Origin: JACCTU01 sp963809175
Lineage (GTDB): Bacteria; Actinomycetota; Thermoleophilia; Gaiellales; Gaiellaceae
Assembly (NCBI GenBank): GCA_963809175.1
Contig: CAWEIK010000001.1
Span: 434,001 to 498,000 of the forward strand
Direction of reading: 5' to 3'
DNA: 64,000 nt
Shown here one piece after another: positions 45,429 to 55,246 of the stretch (its first letter is position 1; each line of letters opens with the position of its first letter). The translations under genes were made by a program, and so were the position numbers. The notes beneath the pieces are model-generated. The model had not been told where the DNA came from, did not search any database, and saw nothing but the letters and a program-made list of their open reading frames with translations.

Positions 45429-47280
45429 GTGACCGAGGTCGCGGTCGGAGTCGTTCTGCACGCCGCGTTGGGCCTCGCGCTCGCGGCGCTCGTCTGGCTC
45501 GTCGGCCGAGGCTGTCTCGTGGCCTGCAGACGGCCGCTCGAGGGGCGGTCGCTGCTCGACGCGTATCCGCTCGGTCTCTTCGTCGTCATGGCCGGCGGCC
45601 GTGCCGCCGCTTCTCTGGCGACCGCTCGGAGTGCTCTCGGCGCTCGTCGTCGTCGCGGCGATCGTCGCGGGCGCGCGGAACGCAACGCTGCCGTTGCGCG
45701 GCGTCACGCTCGCGTTGGCAGGGCTCGGCTCGGCGGCGTTCGGCGGCGGGCTCGGATTGCTTCTGCACGGGCCCACCGACGACCTCGACTCGGCGGCGTA
45801 CGGCGGCATGCTCTGGTACGTCGCGAAGGTCGTCAGCGCGGCCGAGTCGATCGTCCCCTTCCGCGACCCGCTCGTGGAGGGCGAGAAGATCATCTACAGC
45901 GAAGCGGGCACGAGCTTCGTCGGGACCGTGCTCTCGTGGCTACCGGGGTTCGATCCGATCCTGTACCACGCAGCGACGCTGCCGACGTTCGCCGCCGCTT
46001 CGCTCTGCATCGGGCTTGCACTCTTCGTCAACGGCCGGCCCGTCGTGCCGCCGCTGGTCGGCATCGCCGCCTCGCTGCTCGCCGTCGCGATCGTCGCCTA
46101 CCCCTCGTGGATCACCGAGACGCCGCCGGCGGCGTTCGCGCTGCCGCTCGTCTTCTCGCTGTGGCGCGTCTGGCGCGACGAGCTCAGCACGCGCTGGCTC
46201 GTGCTGTTGAGCGCGGTCGTCGCCCTCGACTACTTCCAGACGAAGGTGATCGCGATCATGGTCCTCGGGCTGCTGCTGCTCGCAGGGCTCGTCGAGCGAC
46301 ACAGGCATCGCCCGGACTTTCGGCGGGTCGCCCTGATCGCCGCCGGCCTGCTCGCGCTCGGGGCGGCCGCGGTGATCGGGCTCCTGTTCGCCTTTGCGAG
46401 CTGGTACGCGGGGCTCGCCAAGCCGAAGACGCTGCCGCTGGACGCGGTGCGCGGGCTCACCGACGGCGACCCGGACGTCCGCTCGCTCGGGCTGGTCTGC
46501 CTCGTCGTCGGAGAGGTCTTGCTGCTCGCCGCGCTTGCTCGCGCTCGGTGCTGGGGGCTCTTCGTCGCGTTCGCCGCGTCCGTGTTGCCGTCGTGGTTTC
46601 TGTCCGGCTACGGGTTCGAGGTCGCGCTCGTGAGTGGCGTCTTCCTCGCCGCGCTGCTGCTCCTCGACGGCGTGCAGCTCGACCTGCGGCTGGCGCTGGC
46701 CGCGGGGGCCCTGCTCGCGTTCGCGGCCGCTGCGAGAGAGCCGCTCGGGCCGCAGACCGGCTTCGTGCTCGTCGTCGCGCTGCTGGTCGCGCTCGGCGCG
46801 GTCGCAGTTCGCTCACCGGCCGTGGTCCGTGCGGGCGCCGTCGCAGCGGCCGCAGCGGTCGCGCTCGTCCTCGCGGTCAACGGAGGTCTCGACGACCCCG
46901 CCGTCGCGATCACGACCGCCGATCACGACATCTGGGCGGAAGTCGAGCAGCGCGTGCCCGAGGACGGCCTCGTCTTCACGTCGCTGACCGGCCGCGAGGT
47001 CACGCCGCACGAAGGTTGGAACAACTACCCGGCAGTCGCCGAGCGGCAGCTCTTCATCGCGGGCTGGTACGACGGCAGGCTGGTCTCGCACGAAGACGAC
47101 CGCGATCGCAAGCTGGCGGAGAATCGCTCGGTCCTGACCGGACGCACGCAACCTGGCGAGCTGGAGCTGTCGCGCGAGTACTCCTCGTACTACGCGGTCA
47201 CCCGCGGCAGCGAGCAAGTGCCGCGGTCGTTCAGGCGCGTGTACGCGAACGACGAGTACGTGCTCTACGAGATCCCGTAG
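45429..47280 (+). CDS. Multi-span membrane protein, likely GT-C glycosyltransferase, intact paralogue of 42588-44407 (one frameshift)
   Basis: About 617 aa with a single break near 45598. N-terminal VVLHAALGLALAALVWLVGR; after the break VPPLLWRPLGVLSALVVVAA. The first large loop has acidic GLLLHGPTDDLDSAAYGGML and FRDPLVEGEKIIYSEAGTSF. Some ten helices follow, with AVVALDYFQTKVIAIMVLGL and VLPSWFLSGYGFEVALVSGV between. The C-terminal soluble domain (about 500-617) has FTSLTGREVTPHEGWNNYPA and AERQLFIAGWYDGRL. No Pfam family is certain; GT-C is inferred from topology and the GtrB-like partner. The 3' end overlaps the convergent GT4 by 16 bp. Confidence 0.72.
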
Positions 47281-48291
47281 AGCGCGAGCGTCTCCGCGAC
47301 CATCCGCTCGACGTCGAACTGCGCGGCGACTCGCGTGCGCGCCTCGGCGGCGACGCGCCGTGCCTCCTCGGCGTGGTCGAGGCACCACGAGATGCGCTCG
47401 GCGAGCGCCTGGGGATCGCCGACCGGGACGAGATAGCCCGTCTCGCCCTCGACGACGGTCTCGCGGATCCCGCCGACGGGCGTGGCGACGACCGGCACGC
47501 CCGCTGCCTGCGCCTCGATCACCGCGAGGCAGAGGCCTTCGAAGTGCGACGGGAAGGCGAACACCTCGAACGACGCGAGCAGGTCGGGCACGTCGCGCCG
47601 CTCGCCGAGGAGCTCGAAGCGGTCGCCGAGCGGAGCCGCGAGCTCCTGGAGCTCCGCGCGAAGCTCGCCGTCGCCGGCGACGACGAAGCGCACGTCCGGA
47701 TGACGCTCGAGCACGCGCGGCGCCGCCGCGACCAGGTCGCGATGGCCCTTCTGCTCGGCGAGGCGCGCGACGTTGCCGACGATTCGGCCTTCGAGGACGC
47801 GGCGTCCGCTCGCGAAGCGATCGAGCTCGATGCCGAGCGGCACGACGTGCGTGCGAAGCCGTCGGTCGTCGGACGCGCGATCCGTCTCGGACGTGTACAC
47901 GACCTCGGGCCACGTCAGCCAGCCGAGCCGCTGCCAGGCCCGCCCGGCGAGGTTGTCCCGCCGCGGGAGCTCCGGCGTGTGGTGCGTGACGAACAGTCGC
48001 CGCACGCCCGCGAGCCGTGCCGCGAGCTGCGCCTGCGGAAAGACGTCGGTCGCGTGGACGATCGCCGGACGCAGCCGGCGCAGCTCGCGTCGAAGTCGCA
48101 ACGTCAGTCCCGGCGCATCGAGGTCGAAGGTCGCCGCCCGCAGCGCCGAGCTCCGCGAACGGCGCGAGCACCGGATCGTCGGGATAGAGCAGCGCGACGT
48201 CCTCGCCGCGCTCGCGCAGCCCGCGCACGAGCGCGGCGACGTACTCCTCCACCGCTCCCCAGTTGCGGAGGCCCTGCACGAAGACGATCAC
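47265..48291 (-). CDS. GT4 family glycosyltransferase, one frameshift
   Basis: About 341 aa after a break near 48140. VIVFVQGLRNWGAVEEYVAA, then LRRELRRLRPAIVHATDVFP and LFVTHHTPELPRRDNLAGRA (acceptor domain). Donor domain: VVPLGIELDRFASGRRVLEG, VGNVARLAEQKGHRDLVAAA, VRFVVAGDGELRAELQELAA and FPSHFEGLCLAVIEAQAAGV (E-x7-E), TPVGGIRETVVEGETGYLVP. GTG start overlaps the upstream GT4 stop (GTGA). Last gene of a GT4-GT2-GT4-GT4 operon. Specificity unknown. Confidence 0.87.
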
Positions 48292-49289
48292 GCGCGCGCC
48301 GCTTCCTCGACGGCGTCCGCGAGCTGCCGAGCCGTTCGGTCCCAGGTGAACTCGGCTGCGCGCGCGAGCCCGCGGCGCCGCAGCTCGTCGGCCAACCCGT
48401 CCTCGCTGCGCAGCCGCCGAAGCGCGGCGGCGAACGCGTCGACGTCGCCGGGCGGGCAGAGCAGCGCAGCGTCGCCGACGAGCTCGGGGATGGACGTGGT
48501 GTCCGACGCGACGACCGGCGTGCCGCACGCCATCGCCTCGAGGACCTGGAAGCCGAAGCCTTCGTAGAGGCTCGTGTCGACGAACGCGTCGGCGCGGCGG
48601 TAGTGCTCGACCAGCTCGTCGTCCGTGACGCGCCCGACGACCTGCGCGCCGTCGGCCGGACCCGCGTAGCCGCCGACGACGACGAGCCGCTCGCCCGCAG
48701 CGCGCGCGGCGGCGAGGGCGGTCGGCGTGTCGTCGCGAGGGTCGTTCGAGCCGATGTGCAGCACCGAGCCGTCGCGCGTCGAGCCGGGCGAGAACCGCTC
48801 GTCGAGGCCCGGGTACAGCGGCCGCGCGGCCGCGACGTCGCGGACCGCGTCGGCGGTCGCCTGCGAGCCGGTGAAGACGAGGGCGGCGCGACCGAGGCTC
48901 CGCCGCCAGAGCAAGGACGTCACGGCGTCGCTGCCGCGCTGCCACGCGCGCGCGCCGACGCGGCGGTTCTGCTCGATCCGATGCGTCGGCGGCTCGAACA
49001 TCCAGACGACGAATCGTCCCGAGCCGACGAGCGGCAGCCGCTCGGTCCACGTGAGCAGGACGTCCACCTCACGCGCCGCCCGTGCGAGCCCGACCTGCTC
49101 CCACGCGAGCGTCGGCCGCGACGTCACGCGCTTCGCGCGCACCTCGGGCAGCTCCTCCGGATGACGCGCGTAGACGACGAGCTCGAAGCGATCGAGCTCC
49201 GCGAGCGCACGAACGGTCCCGCGCTGAACACGCGCGATGCCCTTCCCGTCGGGGGCCACCGAGGTCGCGTCGATCCCGAGGCGGATCAC
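48288..49289 (-). CDS. GT4 family glycosyltransferase (mannosyltransferase-like)
   Basis: 333 aa, uninterrupted. RLGIDATSVAPDGKGIARVQ is a well-known start of RfbU/WbpY/MtfB-type mannosyltransferases. Then VLLTWTERLPLVGSGRFVVW, VFTGSQATADAVRDVAAARP, LYPGLDERFSPGSTRDGSVL, LHIGSNDPRDDTPTALAAAR and DTSLYEGFGFQVLEAMACGT (E-x7-E), SDTTSIPELVGDAALLCPPG. Mannose specificity is only suggested by resemblance. GTG start overlaps the GT2 stop (GTGA). Confidence 0.88.
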   Translation of the reverse strand: MIRLGIDATSVAPDGKGIARVQRGTVRALAELDRFELVVYARHPEELPEVRAKRVTSRPTLAWEQVGLARAAREVDVLLTWTERLPLVGSGRFVVWMFEPPTHRIEQNRRVGARAWQRGSDAVTSLLWRRSLGRAALVFTGSQATADAVRDVAAARPLYPGLDERFSPGSTRDGSVLHIGSNDPRDDTPTALAAARAAGERLVVVGGYAGPADGAQVVGRVTDDELVEHYRRADAFVDTSLYEGFGFQVLEAMACGTPVVASDTTSIPELVGDAALLCPPGDVDAFAAALRRLRSEDGLADELRRRGLARAAEFTWDRTARQLADAVEEAARA

Positions 49290-50155
49290 GGCACCACCGA
49301 GCGGGCCAGCGTTCGCGCGAGCAGCCCCGCGCCTCGCCTCGTCGGCTTCAGGCGCAGCGAGGCAAGCAGCGCGCGCCTCGCCTCGGCGAGCTCGCCCGCG
49401 TCGTAGAAGTAGTCGCCGGCCGCGAGATACGCGCTGCCGCGACCCTCCGCGGCGCCGGGCAGCCCCGAGCCGGCGAGGAACTCGTCGGCGAAGCGCACGT
49501 AGTCCCGCGCCTTCAAGAGCGAGCCGCCGCCCGACTTGGACTCGGGATGCACCCGGTACAGCGCGAGCCGGTCGGGGATCGGCACGACCGGGCCTTCACG
49601 ACCCACCGCGAGCGCGAACTCGAAGTCGAAGAGGTAGTGGCCGTGCTCGTTCAACGGTCCCGCCAGCTCCCAGGCGCGCCGCCGGAAGAGCGAGCCCGGC
49701 TGCACGACGTGGTTCGCGCACGCGCGCACCATCGCCTCGACGTCGAACGCGCGCGGCTCGAGCGGGAAGAGCTCCGCACCGCTCTCGTCGACGAACAGCG
49801 CCTCTCCGTAGACGAGCATGACGTCGGGTCGACGCTCGAGCTCGTCGACGACCCGCGCGATCGCGCCGGGGACGAGCACGTCGTCGGAGGCGAGCCAGCC
49901 GAGCACGTCGCCGCGTCGCGCGCGCGAAGCCCTTGTTCAGCGCGTCCGCCTGGCCGCTGTCCGCCTCGCTCGTCCACCACGCGAGCCGGTCCTCGTAGCG
50001 ACGGATCACGTCCACGCTTCCATCGGTGGATGCGCCGTCCACGACGATCACCTCGAGCGGCTCGTACTCCTGCTCGAGCACCGAGCGAGCGCCTGCTCGA
50101 GGAACCGGCCCTGCTGATACGACGGGACGACGACGCTAACGAGCGGGCGGGCCAA
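49286..50155 (-). CDS. GT2 family glycosyltransferase, frameshifted
   Basis: About 290 aa after breaks near 50085 and 49918. VSVVVPSYQQGRFLEQAL, then EYEPLEVIVVDGASTDGSVD, WTSEADSGQADALNKGFARA and WLASDDVLVPGAIARVVDEL (the DxD-equivalent ASDD), VVQPGSLFRRRAWELAGPLN and HYLFDFEFALAVGREG. This is the WcaA-like subgroup common in capsule loci. The TTG start (50155) overlaps the GT4 stop by 20 nt; its TGA overlaps the next GTG. Specificity unknown. Confidence 0.85.
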
Positions 50156-51366
50156 CGGCGAGCTCCTCGTAGAGCGCGGCATAGCGCTCCACCTGCTGCT
50201 GGACGGCGAACTCCGTCTCCGCCACCTCGCGGCACCGGCGCGACGAGCCGCGCGAGCAACTCGGAGTCGCCGAGCAGCGTGGTCAACCCGCGCGCGAGAT
50301 CGTCGACGTCGCCGAACTTCGCCTGGTAGCCGGTCTCCAGATGACGCACGACGTCGATCACGCCGCCGCGATCGAACGAGACGCACGGCGTCCCGCACGC
50401 GATGCTCTCCGGCGCGGTCTGCGTGAGCACGTCCGCGAGCGTCGGCACGGCGAACACGTCGGCGGCGCGGTAGGCGTCCGCCAGGATCTCCTCGTCGAGC
50501 ACCGCGCCGAGGTAGCGCGTCTCGATCCCACGCGAGACCGTGCCGTTGCCCGCGACCACGAGCAGCGGCGGCTCCTCGAGCCGGCGCAGCGCCTCTGCGA
50601 GCAGGTGCAGGCCCTTGCGACGCTCGTTGATGTTGGCCGCGGCGAAGAAGATGATCCTGCGGTCGAGCGGCAGACCGAGCCGCTCGCGCGCTTCGTTCTG
50701 GTCGCCCGGCTTGAAGACGTCGATGTCGATGCCCGTCGGGATGTAGTGCACCGGGAAGCGGTTGAGCAGCGGGCTCGCCGCGACGATGTCGGCCATCCAG
50801 CGCGACGGCACGACGAGGTTCAGGCGAGAGCTCTGGTAGACGCGGTCCTTGAGGCGGTAGAGGAGCGCGGTTCTGTCGTTGCGCAGGCGCGGGTACTCGC
50901 CGAGGTACGGGCACATGCCGCAGCCGTGACGCCAGCGCTCGCAGTCGAGCGAGTACGCGACGTGCCCGGTCAGCCCCCACTGGTCGTGCAGCTGCCACAC
51001 GACCGGTCGCAAACGGGAAATCGCAGGCAAGGCGGTGAAGCCGAAGTACGAGCCGTGCAGGTTGTGCAGCTGGACGACGGACGCCGAGCGGAACCACGCA
51101 TCGGCCAGCACGCCGAACGACGACGGGTAGAAGACGTACTGAAGGCTCAGCAGGTCGAACAGCTCGCCCGAGGCGCGGTCGAGCGCGCGCCAGAGCAGAT
51201 TTCGCTTCAGCGGACGAATGTCGGTGTCCGGAGTCACCTTCCGCCCGACGAGCATGCGCGACACGTGCCCGAGGCCGTTGAGGCCGCGGTGCAGCTTGTA
51301 CGCAGCGCGGCCTGCGCCGCCGGCCGCGTCCGACTCACTGATGTGCAGGACGTTCAGCGACGACAC
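50136..51366 (-). CDS. GT4 family glycosyltransferase with Cys-rich C-x6-C-x2-C motif, one frameshift
   Basis: About 410 aa, break near 50235. NVLHISESDAAGGAGRAAYK; RLRPVVWQLHDQWGLTGHVA; DCERWRHGCGMCPYLGEYP, a Cys-rich insertion also present in the paralogue at 53984-55203; VVPSRWMADIVAASPLLNRF; YIPTGIDIDVFKPGDQNEAR; FFAAANINERRKGLHLLAEA; VPTLADVLTQTAPESIACGT (the E motif) and SFDRGGVIDVVRHLETGYQA. The subgroup resembles WcaC-type colanic-acid transferases. GTG start with a weak TACTAA 6 nt upstream. Heads the operon that continues with the GT2. Confidence 0.86.
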
Positions 51367-51373
51367 AGCGGCT

Positions 51374-51379
51374 TAGTAT
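51374..51379 (+). promoter_or_regulatory. Putative -10 TAGTAT of the methyltransferase gene
   Basis: A TAGTAT hexamer in the divergent spacer. It is 60 nt upstream of the annotated GTG (51440), or 12 nt upstream of an in-frame CTG that would add PLFSREPLTVRNGIPRF to the protein. The start is therefore uncertain. Confidence 0.35.
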
Positions 51380-51439
51380 GGCGAGCCGCCCCTGTTCTCC
51401 CGCGAACCACTCACCGTCCGGAACGGGATTCCGCGCTTC

Positions 51440-52273
51440 GTGCCCGACGACGGCTACGCGGAGAGCTTCGGCGATCAGTGGAACCGCTGGCGGAGTGTCC
51501 AGCTCGACTCGGTCACCGGCAAGCCGCTCTCGCGCGCACGGCTCTTCGAGGGGACGCGCTGGCCGGAGGACCTCACCGGCCAGAGCGTGCTCGAGCTCGG
51601 CTGCGGCGCGGGACGCTTCACGGAGGTCCTGCTCGACGCAGGCGCGGAGGTCTGGGCGGTCGACGCGTCGTCCGCGGTCGACGCCGCGCGCGCGAACCTC
51701 GGCGAGCACGAGCGACTGCACCTCGCGCAGGCCGACCTCTTCGACCTGCCGTTCGCCGAGGGCACGTTCGACCGCGTGCTCTGCTTCGGCGTCCTCCAGC
51801 ACACGCCCGACCCCGAGCGCGCGTTCATGACGGCGACCCGCTACGGCGAGTTGCTCGCCGCCGACGTCTACCGCAAGCAGCCGTACGTCGACCGCTGGTC
51901 GGCGAAGACCCTGTGGCGCCCGCTCACGACGCGCATGCCGCGCGACCGGCTGCGCCGGATCGTCGAGTGGTACGTGCCGCGCTGGCTTCCCGTCGACACG
52001 CGGCTCGCGCGGGTTCCGAAGCTCGGTCGCTTCCTGACGGCGGTCGTTCCCTGCTGGAACTACACCGGCCTGTACCCGCTCGACGAGGAGGAGCTCGTCG
52101 CGTGGGCCGTGCTCGACACCTTCGATGCCCTCTCACCGCGCTACGACGAGCCGCAGACGCTCGAGACGGTGCAGGCGTGGGTGCGGGATGCAGGCCTCGT
52201 CGACGCGGACGTGCGCTACGGCGGGAACGGGATCGTCGTCACCGGACGCCGGCCGTCAGCTCGCGCCAGCTGA
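51440..52273 (+). CDS. Class I SAM methyltransferase (Methyltransf_11 type)
   Basis: 277 aa from GTG. SFGDQWNRWRSVQLDSVTG, then QSVLELGCGAGRFTEVLLDA (motif I), VWAVDASSAVDAARANLG, LFDLPFAEGTFDRVLCFGVL and QHTPDPERAFMTATRYGELL. The reading frame upstream of GTG (51392-51439) encodes REPLTVRNGIPRFV, which resembles the short zinc-ribbon/linker preceding this subfamily, so the true start may be earlier. The last 35 bp overlap the convergent AsnB gene. Acceptor unknown. Confidence 0.82.
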   Translation: MPDDGYAESFGDQWNRWRSVQLDSVTGKPLSRARLFEGTRWPEDLTGQSVLELGCGAGRFTEVLLDAGAEVWAVDASSAVDAARANLGEHERLHLAQADLFDLPFAEGTFDRVLCFGVLQHTPDPERAFMTATRYGELLAADVYRKQPYVDRWSAKTLWRPLTTRMPRDRLRRIVEWYVPRWLPVDTRLARVPKLGRFLTAVVPCWNYTGLYPLDEEELVAWAVLDTFDALSPRYDEPQTLETVQAWVRDAGLVDADVRYGGNGIVVTGRRPSARAS

Positions 52274-53984
52274 ACGTCGGCGCCTCGGTCAGCGCCTCCT
52301 CGACGTAGAGCAGGTGCCAGAGCTGGAACATCAGCACCGGCCAGAGCCGCTCGGCGTCGAGCGAGAGGAAGTTCGCGTCCTCGCGGAAGATGCCCTGCTT
52401 GCGCAGATGCTCCGGCGAGACGAGGCGCTCCGCGAGCGGCCGCAGCTCGCCGCGCAGCCAGCGCTCGAGCGGAAAGACGAAGCCCTGCTTCGGCGCCTCG
52501 AGGTGGGCCGGCGTCACGAGGTCCGCGACGGCCGTGCGCAGCAGCCGCTTGGGGTCGTCGGCGTCCGTGCGCAGCTCCGGCGGCAGCGACGCGACGTACT
52601 CGACGAGCTCGTGGTCGAGGAACGGCGTGCGCGCCTCGAGCGACCACGCCATCGAGAACCGATCGGTCACGTGCAGGAACTCGTCGGGAAGCTGTGTCGC
52701 AACGTCCAGGTACAGGACCGAATCGCGCGGGTGCGAGCTGCCGCTCTCGTCGTAGACGCGCTGCAGCAACGCCGAGGTGTCCGGCCCGTCGACACCGAGC
52801 GTGCGCTTCTCCTCGTCGGTGAAGTAGTACGACGGCTCGAAGTGGTAGCGGCGCACGTCGCCGCGGCGAAGCGCCCGCAGCCGCGCCCGCTCGAACGGGA
52901 CGAAGCGGCGATAGTTGCCGAAGAGCTCGTCGCCGCCGGTCCCCGTCAGGCCGACCTTCACGTCCTCGGCCATGAAGCGGTACACGTACCAGGAGGGAAG
53001 CCCGCCGCCGTAGGGCTCGTCGAGCGACCAGACCATCTGCAAGAGATCGTCGAGCAGCTCGTCCGCGTCGACGACCGCCTCGTGGTGGTCGGTTCCGAAG
53101 CGGTCGGCCAGCGCGCGGGCGAGCGGCAGCTCGTCGTCCTCCCCTGCGAAGCCCAGCGAGTAGGTGCGCACGTTGGCGCCGCTCTCCGCGAGCAGCGCGG
53201 TCACGGCCGACGAGTCGAGGCCGCCCGAGAGCGAGACGGCGACGGGAACGTCGGCGAGCGTCCAGCGAACGACCGCGTCGCGCAGCCGTTCGCGCAGCTC
53301 GCCCGGGTCGGCGCCGCTGCCGAACTCGAGCTTCCACCAGCGCTGGACGGTCGGCACTCGGCTCTCGAGGTCGTAGCGCAGCAGGTGCCCCGGAGGAAGG
53401 CGCTTGACGCCCGCCAGGATCGAGCGCTCGCCGGGGACGAAGCGCAGGCTGAGGTAGTGGAAGAGGCTCTCGCGGTCGAGCTCGCGCTCGATCCCCGGAA
53501 CGTGCAGCAGCGTGCGCAGCTCTGAGGCAAACGCAAACGGCGCGTCGCTGTAGTAGAGCGGCTTGATCCCGAGTCGGTCGCGCACGAGGACGAGCTCGCC
53601 CTGCTCGCGATCGAGCAGCGCGAACGCGAACATGCCGTTCAGCTCGCGCAGGCCCGCCGCCCCGCGCTCCTCCCACAGGGCGACCACGACCTCCGTGTCG
53701 GAGTGGTCGGTCGCGAAGACGCGCCCGTCACGCTCGAGGCGTGCGCGGAGCTCCGGTGCGTTGTAGATCTCGCCGTTGAAGACGATCGTCGAGCGCCCGC
53801 TCGGCGAGGTCATCGGCTGCTCGCCGGTCTCGAGGTCGAGGATCGCGAGGCGGCGCGCGACGAGCGCGACGTCGCCCTCGGTCACGGCACCGCCGCCGTC
53901 CGGGCCGCGGTGGCGCAGGGCTGCGCCCAGACGCTCGAGCAGCGCGTCGTCCCACGCTCCGACGACACCCGCGATCCCGCACAT
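52239..53984 (-). CDS. asnB: Asparagine-synthase-type amidotransferase (AsnB family), intact
   Basis: 581 aa, uninterrupted. Glutaminase: MCGIAGVVG with nucleophile Cys2, RHRGPDGGGAV, VFNGEIYNAPELR, TDTEVV-like DHSDTEVVVALWEERG. Synthetase: VAVSLSGGLDSSAVTALLAE (PPi loop), VWSLDEPYGGGLPSWYVYRF, GLTGTGGDELFGNYRRF, SMAWSLEARTPFLDHELVEY and APKQGFVFPLERWLRGELR. All hallmark residues for glutamine-dependent amide formation are present. In a glycan locus the acceptor is more likely a uronic acid carboxyl than aspartate (inference). The ATG overlaps the GT4 stop by one base (TGATG). Confidence 0.9.
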   Translation of the reverse strand: MCGIAGVVGAWDDALLERLGAALRHRGPDGGGAVTEGDVALVARRLAILDLETGEQPMTSPSGRSTIVFNGEIYNAPELRARLERDGRVFATDHSDTEVVVALWEERGAAGLRELNGMFAFALLDREQGELVLVRDRLGIKPLYYSDAPFAFASELRTLLHVPGIERELDRESLFHYLSLRFVPGERSILAGVKRLPPGHLLRYDLESRVPTVQRWWKLEFGSGADPGELRERLRDAVVRWTLADVPVAVSLSGGLDSSAVTALLAESGANVRTYSLGFAGEDDELPLARALADRFGTDHHEAVVDADELLDDLLQMVWSLDEPYGGGLPSWYVYRFMAEDVKVGLTGTGGDELFGNYRRFVPFERARLRALRRGDVRRYHFEPSYYFTDEEKRTLGVDGPDTSALLQRVYDESGSSHPRDSVLYLDVATQLPDEFLHVTDRFSMAWSLEARTPFLDHELVEYVASLPPELRTDADDPKRLLRTAVADLVTPAHLEAPKQGFVFPLERWLRGELRPLAERLVSPEHLRKQGIFREDANFLSLDAERLWPVLMFQLWHLLYVEEALTEAPTFSWRELTAGVR

Positions 53985-55203
53985 CAGGCGTGGCGACGTC
54001 GTCGTACAGGTCGGCGAAGCGCTTCGCCTCGAGCTCGGCGCCGAACTCGGCCTCCGCGAGCGCGCGACAGGCCTCGCCCATCCGATCGCGCAGCGGCTCG
54101 TCGGCGAGCAGCGTCCGGATGCCCTCCGCGAGCGCGTCGGCGTCGCCGAGCTTCGCGAGGTAACCGGTCTCCATGTGCCGCACGACGTCCGGCACGCCGC
54201 CGACGTCGAAGGAGACGCACGGCGTGCCCGACGCGACCGACTCGAGCGCCGCGTTCGGCAGGTTCTCCGCGAGCGTCGGCAGCACGAACACGTCGGCGGC
54301 GGCGTACGAGAGCGCGATCTCGGCCTCGTCGACGAGGTGCGTCAACGACCAGAACGAGCGCGGGAAGGGCGGCGTCTCGTTCGCACCCGCGACGAGCAGC
54401 CGAAACGGCAGCCCGTTCAGCCGTTCGAGCGCGGCGTTCAGGAGCGCCCCGCCTTTGCGCCGGTCGGAGACGTCCGGTGCGCTGAACAGCACGACCGGGC
54501 CTTCCTGCGGCAACCCGAGCCGCGCGCGCGCCTCCTCGCGCGGCACGCGACGGAAGCGTTCGAGGTCGATGCCGTTCGGGATGCGCACGATCGGGAAGCG
54601 CGAGAGCAGCGGGCTCTCCGACGCGAGCCGCTCGATCCAGCGCGACGGCGCGACGATCGTCAGCTTCGAGCGCTTGTAGACCGCGTTCTTCCAGCGCCAC
54701 AGCGCGGCGGTCGTGTCGCGTGAGAGCGCCGGGTACTCGCCGAGGTACGGGCACGACCCGCAGCCGTGCCGCCAGCGCTCGCAGTCGTACGAGTACGCAA
54801 CGTGTCCGGTGAACGCCCACATGTCGCTCAGCCTCCAGACGACGGGACGAAGCCGCGAGAGAAACGGCAGCGCGGTGTGGCTGAAGTACGAGCCGTGCGT
54901 GTTGTAGAGCTGCACGACGTCGGCGTCGCGGAACCACGGGTCCGACGCGACGCCGAAGGACGACGGATAGAAGACGTACTGCAGATCGAACGAGTCGGCG
55001 ATCGTCCCCGCGATCCGGTCGCCGGCGCGCCAGGCGATGTTGCGCTTGAGCGGGCGAACGTCCGGGTCGGTCGTGCGCCGCTGCCCGACGAGCATCCGCG
55101 ACGTCATCCCGTGCTTGCGCAGCGTCGAGTGCAGGCGGTACGCGGAGCGCCCGGAGCCGCCCAGCGCGTCGGATTGGCTGATGTGGAGGACTGTCCGGGG
55201 CAC
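53984..55203 (-). CDS. GT4 family glycosyltransferase with Cys-rich motif, paralogue of 50136-51366
   Basis: About 406 aa. TVLHISQSDALGGSGRSAYR; QLYNTHGSYFSHTALPFLSR; VVWRLSDMWAFTGHVAYSYD; CERWRHGCGSCPYLGEYPAL; PNGIDLERFRRVPREEARAR; FSAPDVSDRRKGGALLNAAL; LPTLAENLPNAALESVASGT and SFDVGGVPDVVRHMETGYLA. It shares every landmark with 50136-51366. The C-terminus needs a one-base change near 54005 to end RHA at 53984, overlapping the AsnB ATG (TGATG); otherwise the frame runs into AsnB. GTG start with TATGCT 9 nt upstream. Confidence 0.86.
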
Positions 55204-55212
55204 CCCGGCGCT

Positions 55213-55222
55213 AGCATAGGCT
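55213..55222. promoter_or_regulatory. Overlapping divergent -10 module (agcataggct)
   Basis: TATGCT (-, 55218-55213) lies 9 nt before GTG 55203. TAGGCT (+, 55217-55222) faces the double glycosyltransferase gene, whose ATG is 24 nt downstream, so this transcript should have a short leader. The hexamers share TA. Confidence 0.55.
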
Positions 55223-55229
55223 CGCCGCC

Positions 55230-55235
55230 GAGAGG
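55230..55235 (+). promoter_or_regulatory. Shine-Dalgarno-like GAGAGG
   Basis: GAGAGG lies 11 nt before ATG 55247. Of the operon heads in the window I checked, this is the clearest with both a leader and a ribosome-binding site, and it uses ATG. Confidence 0.5.
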
Positions 55236-55246
55236 CCGGTTTCCCC

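Noticed and set aside
45429..49406. A 1325-codon open frame on the plus strand
   Set aside because: Only the first about 60 codons belong to the membrane protein. After the indel near 45598 the frame is out of register and then antisense to two GT4 genes.
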